From contig JASEVX010000013.1 of NCBI GenBank assembly GCA_031761405.1, positions 43,535,991 to 43,599,990 on the forward strand: DNA of 64,000 nt, in the 5' to 3' direction. The notes under the pieces are model-generated. The model worked only from the letters and a program-made list of their open reading frames with translations, did not search any database and was not told where the DNA came from. Position 1 is the stretch's first letter; each line of letters starts with the position of its first letter. This stretch comes from Serripes groenlandicus. Lineage: Eukaryota > Mollusca > Bivalvia > Cardiida > Cardiidae. The translations under genes and the position numbers were made by a program. This document shows, piece after piece, positions 59,801 to 64,000 of the stretch.

Positions 59801-60933
59801 ACAGAGCTAGGAGGTCAAATCAAAGGTGTCCCTTATCCCGCACTGAATTTTACTTTCAATTTCAGAAAATACAGCATGTTCTGAAAATGGCTATTAGAGT
59901 GTCAACATAGCTAAAAGCAAACACTATTATTTTGGTTATAAACCAGTCACAGGTTATTCAACTTTATGAAAATCACTTTTAACTTTCAACAAAATCATTA
60001 TTGTCCAATGGGAGCCAACCTCAGTCTTATATATTCATCTTACTTCCCTTTGACCATGAATTCGAAGACCAGCCTTCACTGTATAAATCGTTTATAGATC
60101 AACACATCAAAGTTTTCATCGTGTGTTTGTTTGTATGATGTTTTACGCGGCTTTCAACACTTTCCGAAAGATGGTTATTTTGAAGATTTGTATTCTAATT
60201 ATTTTTGTCTTTTTCCGATGTATATGTTTTCATCGGAACAAGAAGATGTGTATGTACGCTTTAGTGAACATAGTGTGCGGTAAAAATGCGCATCTAAGTC
60301 GTAATAAAGAACAAGAATATCCACGCAAAATTCCAGAATTACGAAATAAACAACTTTTTCAATATTATCCATTTTTAGAAAACTCGTTACACACCTAACA
60401 GTATCATTTTTCGAGTCGAAACAATTTGGGGAACCAAAATGGCGTCGCTGTATATTTATATTTGTCAAGACCCTAGCAACTCACCGGGGATAAAAAAAAA
60501 AAGGGCGAAAAATCATTAATTTGAATTTGACCAAAACAATTTGTTATTTTACTGTATTGCTCGAAGTATTTAAAAAATACATGTATATAAACGACGAATT
60601 TGGAATAGACAATATCAAATTATACAATGAAAGATTGTGCATGAATAGGGGAAACTATTCTGTTAGGACTCCTTCCTTCCATGGAGTTTTGCCCTCGCAA
60701 AGCTTGGGCAACTCACTCAAATGAACCTGGAAAATCGATTTAAAATGTTTAACTGAAATATAAAAGGAAATGTTTTGGTTAGCTGTAACCTCATTGTTTA
60801 CTCCTCTTTTAGACTGGGTACCAGATCAACCAGACAATTTTGAAAACCGGGAAGATTGTGCAGAATTCGGTCTGCATACTCACTGGAATGACATTGAATG
60901 TTCAATCAAACATCTTTTTATTTGCGAAAAGAG
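53815..60933 (+). CDS. CTL5: C-type lectin-like gene, probably decaying (possible pseudogene)
   Basis: Exons: 53815-53848, 55120-55241, 57632-57722, 58913-58999, 60813-60933. The signal peptide begins MAIVLQTIACLC. Exon 2 is five codons longer than in the others, giving an extra Cys-containing spacer (TCTTATGCPSVCPTNW). The CTLD keeps WWLGL, QPD (PDQPDN), WND (THWND) and the usual cysteines. Two defects: after exon 3 the expected donor AAAC|GT reads AAAC|AT, and the next usable GT sites (57731, 57773) give phase 0, which puts a stop early in exon 4. Also, no terminal exon with the family tail is found before 64000; an unspliced exon 5 would stop at once (EKR-stop). The donor change fits a CpG to CpA transition. 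A sequencing error at that base would restore the gene. Confidence 0.75.
53940..54065 (+). mobile_element. SINE-b tail, plus strand
   Basis: 'actcgatgggtgtcaggata', 'cagcagtactggtaacttac', 'gttgagagcggcgtaagata'. Confidence 0.75.
54774..55000 (-). mobile_element. SINE-b, full-length
   Basis: 'cacatcacggtgtttcctgt', 'gtgacaaggagggaagccat', minus-strand B box in 'gaccggggatcgaaaccag'. Confidence 0.78.
55120..55241 (+). CDS. CTL5 exon 2
   Basis: 122 nt, acceptor 'tactccacag'. Codes VVVTCTTATGCPSVCPTNWV and SCYLFGSQFEEYFVAE; donor GAG|gtaaa, phase 0. Confidence 0.88.
55320..55445. mobile_element. MITE-1 fragment
   Basis: Core 'gagaaattgatcatcatcag' and 'cgtcgtctgctgcatatctg'; the end is replaced by a GC-rich stretch. 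Confidence 0.55.
55842..56073. mobile_element. MITE-1, complete, inverse orientation
   Basis: TTAACCCTTTCCC...GGGAAAGGGTTTAA, 232 bp; the core palindrome lies nearer the left end. Confidence 0.87.
56530..56650 (-). mobile_element. SINE-b fragment
   Basis: 'caccgatgcatcagtcgtaa', 'ctatcaaggagggaagccgt'. Confidence 0.6.
56655..56880 (+). mobile_element. SINE-a, full-length, plus strand
   Basis: A box 'taactaagtcgttagcgacg', B box 'agagttcgaaccccggttcg', then 'ataggctgaaagatagcctc' and 'aactggtgcgataatgtcag'. Confidence 0.85.
56880..57265. mobile_element. Two tandem MITE-3 units, inverse orientation to 26620-27272
   Basis: 'gtcgttccacgagaaaacca' and 'gagccgttccgctagaaaac' start the units; 'tctgcgtaaagtatcgaccc' is in both. 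Confidence 0.8.
57268..57451. mobile_element. MITE-1 copy
   Basis: Core 'gaagaaattgctcatgatga' palindrome; right end 'gtatgtgggtaagggtta' merges with the acceptor array. Confidence 0.75.
57412..57631 (+). repeat. Tandem copies of the CTL5 exon 3 acceptor (2 extra units, 71-78 bp)
   Basis: Three acceptors in a row: 'tttgtatatcag' (ends 57482), 'ttttgtatttcag' (ends 57560) and the real 'ttttgtttttcag' (ends 57631). Each is followed by about 20 nt of exon 3 ('cagtattgtcgactgcaaga', 'gaatactgtcgacttcacga', 'caatattgtcgactgcaaga'). The first extra copy reads QYCRLQDLLYVVKR then stop. Confidence 0.9.
57632..57722 (+). CDS. CTL5 exon 3, donor site lost
   Basis: Codes QYCRLQDSHLVHVNDATENA then FIRDWLQRFK. 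Where paralogues have AAAC|gtaag, this reads AAAC|ataaac. End is placed by homology only. Confidence 0.75.
57785..58900. other. CTL5 intron 3, includes a short fold-back
   Basis: 'gctatgttgtgggtactaaa' (58661-58680) pairs with 'aagtacccacaacatatggt' (58711-58730), a hairpin with a 30-bp loop. An 86-codon ORF at 58105 has no visible domain and is not called. Confidence 0.6.
58913..58999 (+). CDS. CTL5 exon 4
   Basis: 87 nt, acceptor 'ttcccatcacag'. Codes NKWWLGLTDSLIEQIWEWED and ..APTFT; donor ACAG|gtaatt, phase 1. In phase 0 it would read QTSGGWA then stop. Confidence 0.88.
59000..60812. other. CTL5 intron 4, no recognised feature
   Basis: 1.8 kb without lectin-like segments or known repeat families; 60-90 codon ORFs lack motifs. 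Confidence 0.5.
60813..60933 (+). CDS. CTL5 exon 5 (ligand-binding loop)
   Basis: 121 nt, acceptor 'ctcctcttttag'. Codes DWVPDQPDNFENREDCAEFG, then THWNDIECSIKHLFICEK; donor AAGAG|gtagga, phase 2. Confidence 0.87.
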
Positions 60934-60939
60934 GTAGGA

Positions 60940-61730
60940 ACTTTTTTATGTGGGGTGTAACTAATTACATGTTATACCACTTGCACATTCAACTGCCGCA
61001 TGTAATAGTCCATACTAATAGAATATATATCTTCCTTGATCGAACCATTCACGTACATTAACAGTTCAGTGTACAGGTATAGCTAATAGAGACAAGTGGT
61101 TGAATAAATTACATCTCAGAATATGCTCTATTGGTCATCTATGGAGGTTTTACCGTAATTCAGCCCTCATTGCTCCAGCTGTTGCCATTCGCCTGCCAAA
61201 GTGTATATTGAACGTCTTTTAATGATTCTGCATAATGAGTAAATCCATTAGGGCGGCATTTGGAAATTTGGGCATCCACTCGTTGTGTGAGACAATGTTC
61301 ATGTTTTGCTTTCGAATGTATGTTAGCGTCTGTTTTTTTTTTTTTTTGACGTTTGACACTTTCCTGTGGGAAATACCATGTCCTTAATTTGATCACCTGG
61401 AAACATTAATGGGCCATTCCTTATAATGAATGTTTTAAGAACTTTGTCTGTATCTCACTTGGAATTAACCTTTATTGATGATCCTAATATCGGTTTTGCA
61501 TTGTATTTGCATCGCATTTAATACACGTCGGTTTTGAAGTCCTCAAGTGTCGTGCGTTTTCTTCTGTGCCGAAGTTTATGTCTGGTATTAGTGCAATCTC
61601 ATTAAAATCAGACCAAAAACACTTATATGTACGTGTATTGGTTTTTTAATGAGATTGGTACTAGTGAGATTGAATGGTAAATGCAGAGATATCGTTGTCC
61701 GTGTATATAATAATACCTTCCATAACATTG
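60940..61730. other. No recognised feature
   Basis: AT-rich DNA after CTL5 exon 5; no terminal micro-exon is recognised here. Confidence 0.45.
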
Positions 61731-61734
61731 TCTT

Positions 61735-61915
61735 CGAAACCGGGTGTCCCGGGTTCGATCCCCAGTCGCGACACTACGGTCATGGTGGAGTGCCCTTGGG
61801 CAAGGCACATTGTCTAGCCTAGTACTGGTTGTTTACCCAGGGATCATGAATAATTAAATTTAATTGCGCGCTAAATGACCTTAGCTGTCGATGCGCCATA
61901 AAACAATATACATTT
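61735..61915 (+). mobile_element. SINE-c copy
   Basis: B box 'cccgggttcgatccccagtc' intact, A box region truncated; body identical in long stretches to 40470-40680, suggesting recent activity. Confidence 0.87.
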
Positions 61916-62079
61916 ATTCCATAACATTGTCAATTATTGGTAAATCTTCTAGTAGCTTTATCTAACAAATTACGTCGATCTCATTGTACAAGTAGTAATC
62001 AGCTCAAAATGTCTCGCGGTATGCATATTGGATCGGAAGACATCGCATAAAAGGTCTTCTCGAATTGACTTTTACACAT

Positions 62080-62290
62080 TTGTATATTTTGTACAGTCGG
62101 AACGCTTGGCAATCACCGCTTCTTTATATCGTTTGCATTTGCATGAGTTATCTCCCCTGTTGAGACCTAACGGTTTTGTAAGTTACAATTTGATTGGCTA
62201 ACGCATAGGTCAATCTGAGACGACCTGTAATAGACAGACATCAGATATATATATACAAGCGTTAGCTACTGCAGCGAAGTTTATGTTTTT
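62080..62290 (-). repeat. Family 4 repeat, inverted and diverged
   Basis: 'atgagttatctcccctgttg', 'aatttgattggctaacgcat', 'aggtcaatctgagacgacct' match the reverse complement of 4420-4735. Confidence 0.6.
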
Positions 62291-62459
62291 TGTTTTTTTT
62301 ATAAGATTAACTTACACAAAAATAAAATGTTTATGTACAGAATACCTTTATCGATAAATACAGATGGATTATGAGCAGTTGAAACGCTTTGGCTTGTTAC
62401 AACGAGGATTTCAAAACTGATGAATCACATCTCGTATATTGATAGATAAGGCAGGGGAT

Positions 62460-62610
62460 AATCAATTGCCAACGACTTTGGTGTCTTTATAATCATTAAA
62501 TCGAGATGAAAACAACTTTGAATGAGCAATTTCTCCTTTGTCACAATGTGTGTACAGGCCGTCTAGCTGCTGCAGATGCGTCAAAATGCGTCTGCAAGTG
62601 GACACGGATT
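62460..62610. mobile_element. MITE-1 fragment
   Basis: 'gagcaatttctcctttgtca', 'gctgctgcagatgcgtcaaa', 'atgcgtctgcaagtgg'. Confidence 0.6.
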
Positions 62611-62619
62611 ATATCAAAT

Positions 62620-62975
62620 CAAATTACAAAAATAAGAAAAAGCTTTTTATATGATATTAACGTATATAAACAATCTTAATTAAGTTCTGAAATTATAATG
62701 TTAGAGGTTTAGATAAACTAGAAATACTGTGAGCAAAGCTCACTGAAGAATACCCCTCGCTCCCCTCCCAAAGCATCGGATACACTGGTAAAGTTTCTAC
62801 TTTGCTGTTGAAATTCCAAATGTCTTTCTGATCAAATAAATATCGAATGTTACATAATATTGATTAAATGTTTAATTGTGTTCTTGATTAGACATGTTTG
62901 TTTACCATTTGTGTTTAAAATTCAAATCCAGACACTCAAATAGAAAAATATCATGTCACAATCAGGGGTTTCATT
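62620..62975. other. No recognised feature
   Basis: AT-rich intergenic DNA with poly-A and poly-T runs; no exon-like or repeat-family segment is recognised. Confidence 0.4.
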
Positions 62976-62979
62976 AAGG

Positions 62980-63110
62980 AAAAGTTGAGCAGGCCTTTAA
63001 TTAATTTGAGGAGGCAGGAATACGCGAGCACCAAAGGTGCGAAGCGAAACTAGGGGGGTCCGGGGGCATGCCCCCCCGGAAAAAATTTCTAATTCTACAA
63101 GCCATCTCCT
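62980..63110. repeat. GC-rich palindromic motif, likely repeat
   Basis: 'gcgagcaccaaaggtgcgaa' followed by 'ggtccgggggcatgcccccc': a perfect GGGGGCATGCCCCC palindrome in otherwise AT-rich DNA. I associate this motif with dispersed invertebrate repeats, from memory only. Confidence 0.55.
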
Positions 63111-63114
63111 GCAT

Positions 63115-63790
63115 TCTGAGTGTTTTTAAGAGCATTATGTGCATTATTTTTTTACTAACAAAATTTAACCTCAGACAATTTCCCTTAAGAAAGTTTGGAA
63201 AAAAATTATTTTTATAAAATTATTTCTTTAACTTTTTGATCGTTATCGTTTTAATCGAACATCCAATCTTTGTGGTATAAGCATAGCTATTAATCATTGG
63301 TTACACAACTGTGATCTGATTTGTATCAAACGGTAACAAACAAATTATTGAGATAATATTTACACTTTTAATACATAACTTTGCATGCTGTTGCATTCTA
63401 TTTAAATATTACAAACTTGTTTAAAAACATTATAACAAAATCTTTAACATTTCAGGATGACAGTTAAGAAACAGATGGTTAAAAGTTAAATAAAACAAAG
63501 TTGCTGTGTTTAACAATACCACTTTTTATATGAAGTTATCCTGTGTATTTTATGTTCTTTCTTAGTAAAATTTAAATACCCCTTTTTTTATGTTGTACAT
63601 ATAATTTCTTAATCAGAATAACTTCTATGAATCAACTATACAACTGGTCTTTCAAAAATATAAGCTTTATGTTTTTCACCTCATGCTATGTTTTAAATAC
63701 TGTATAGTTGGTTTTATACATTGTGACATGAATATACAAGAATAAATTTATCTATCTGGTGTTCATTGTAACATATATGAATATAAGATG
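63115..63790. other. Probable 3' UTR or flank of the minus-strand gene
   Basis: AT-rich, no ORF of note, lies directly downstream (minus strand) of the stop at 63792. Confidence 0.35.
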
Positions 63791-63791
63791 T

Positions 63792-64000
63792 TTATGAGCA
63801 GCATGCATCATCATCTGACCAATCGTCATCATCCTCATCATCACTACCATACTGGACCAAATTCAACTTTTTAATAGCCAGGTCCACAGCCGTCTTGATC
63901 ACCTCTTCTGGTACACCCATGGGTTCTGTTTGAACTCCAGTATCCTCCATCATTACAACCGGTTGATGAGAGGTATTGTTGTCGGACAATCTAGGTGCAC
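63792..64000 (-). CDS. C-terminal exon of an unidentified acidic protein, runs off the window
   Basis: The frame is open from the window edge to TAA at 63792-63794. The visible part, about 69 codons, includes QPVVMMEDTGVQTEP, a helix-like EEVIKTAVDLAIKKL and a strongly acidic tail (GSDDEDDDDWSDDDACCS). Codon use and composition look genuine. An acidic C-terminal tail of this kind occurs in many nuclear or scaffold proteins, but no family is recognised. It is unrelated to the lectins and on the opposite strand, so it probably marks the end of the lectin array. Confidence 0.6.
   Translation of the reverse strand, partial: APRLSDNNTSHQPVVMMEDTGVQTEPMGVPEEVIKTAVDLAIKKLNLVQYGSDDEDDDDWSDDDACCS

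Noticed and set aside
62341..62373. CTL5 terminal exon candidate after 'tttatgtacag'
   Set aside because: The phase works (RIPLSINTDGL then stop), but it lacks the E-[IV]-V-G tail of the other four genes, and many AG sites would give a short open end by chance.

Overview
The window is eukaryotic, AT-rich, animal-type DNA. It has short exons with GT-AG introns, no bacterial operons, and dense SINEs, palindromic MITEs, minisatellites and microsatellites. The lectin family expansion and the repeat types fit a bivalve mollusc. A heterodont such as a dreissenid is my guess; nothing in the sequence proves the species.

The genes are a tandem array of five C-type lectin-like genes, all on the + strand, called CTL1 to CTL5 here. 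They share one architecture: a signal-peptide micro-exon (31-34 nt, phase 1); a 107-122 nt exon with the first disulfide pair; a 91 nt exon (C...H-L-V-H-V...E..F...W); an 87 nt exon with the WIGL-like WWMGL motif; a 121-127 nt exon with the EPN/QPD-type loop, WND and the last three cysteines; and a terminal micro-exon coding about 9-11 residues and the stop. CTL1 (2211-6863) lacks its signal exon in the window. CTL2 (13977-27376), CTL3 (33112-43542) and CTL4 (46635-51046) look complete and encode secreted proteins of 156-157 residues. CTL5 (53815-60933) has lost a splice donor, has no convincing last exon and is probably decaying.

CTL1 plus its downstream DNA (about 1.9-14.1 kb) and CTL2 plus its downstream DNA (about 14.9-33.4 kb) are a large tandem duplication. 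The CTL2 and CTL3 promoter/signal exons sit at the paralogous ends of the two blocks. The blocks diverged mainly through repeats. CTL2 gained a LINE inside an AGT microsatellite (17.6-19.8 kb), an 81-bp satellite (24.4-26.6 kb) and a 44-bp minisatellite grown from inside a promoter-proximal SINE (12.0-13.7 kb). The CTL1 side gained a CT tract (7.8-8.25 kb).

The most unusual signal is that, at several independent places, the repeated unit of a tandem array is itself a lectin exon boundary. These are the CTL3 exon 2 acceptor (about 14 extra copies), the CTL3 exon 4 donor (about 35 copies), the CTL2 exon 5 acceptor plus the start of its sugar-binding loop (9 extra copies), the CTL5 exon 3 acceptor (2 extra copies) and the CTL3 exon 3 acceptor (one in-frame extra copy). 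These arrays present many decoy or alternative splice sites.

Other contents are a 5'-truncated non-LTR retrotransposon reverse transcriptase (minus strand, 17.9-19.8 kb), a possible minus-strand coding segment at 43971-44378, and the acidic C-terminal exon of an unidentified minus-strand gene running off the right edge (63792-64000). Family names such as SINE-a, SINE-b, SINE-c and MITE-1 to MITE-5 are labels made here for repeats recognised by comparing copies within this window; coordinates of diverged repeats are approximate.
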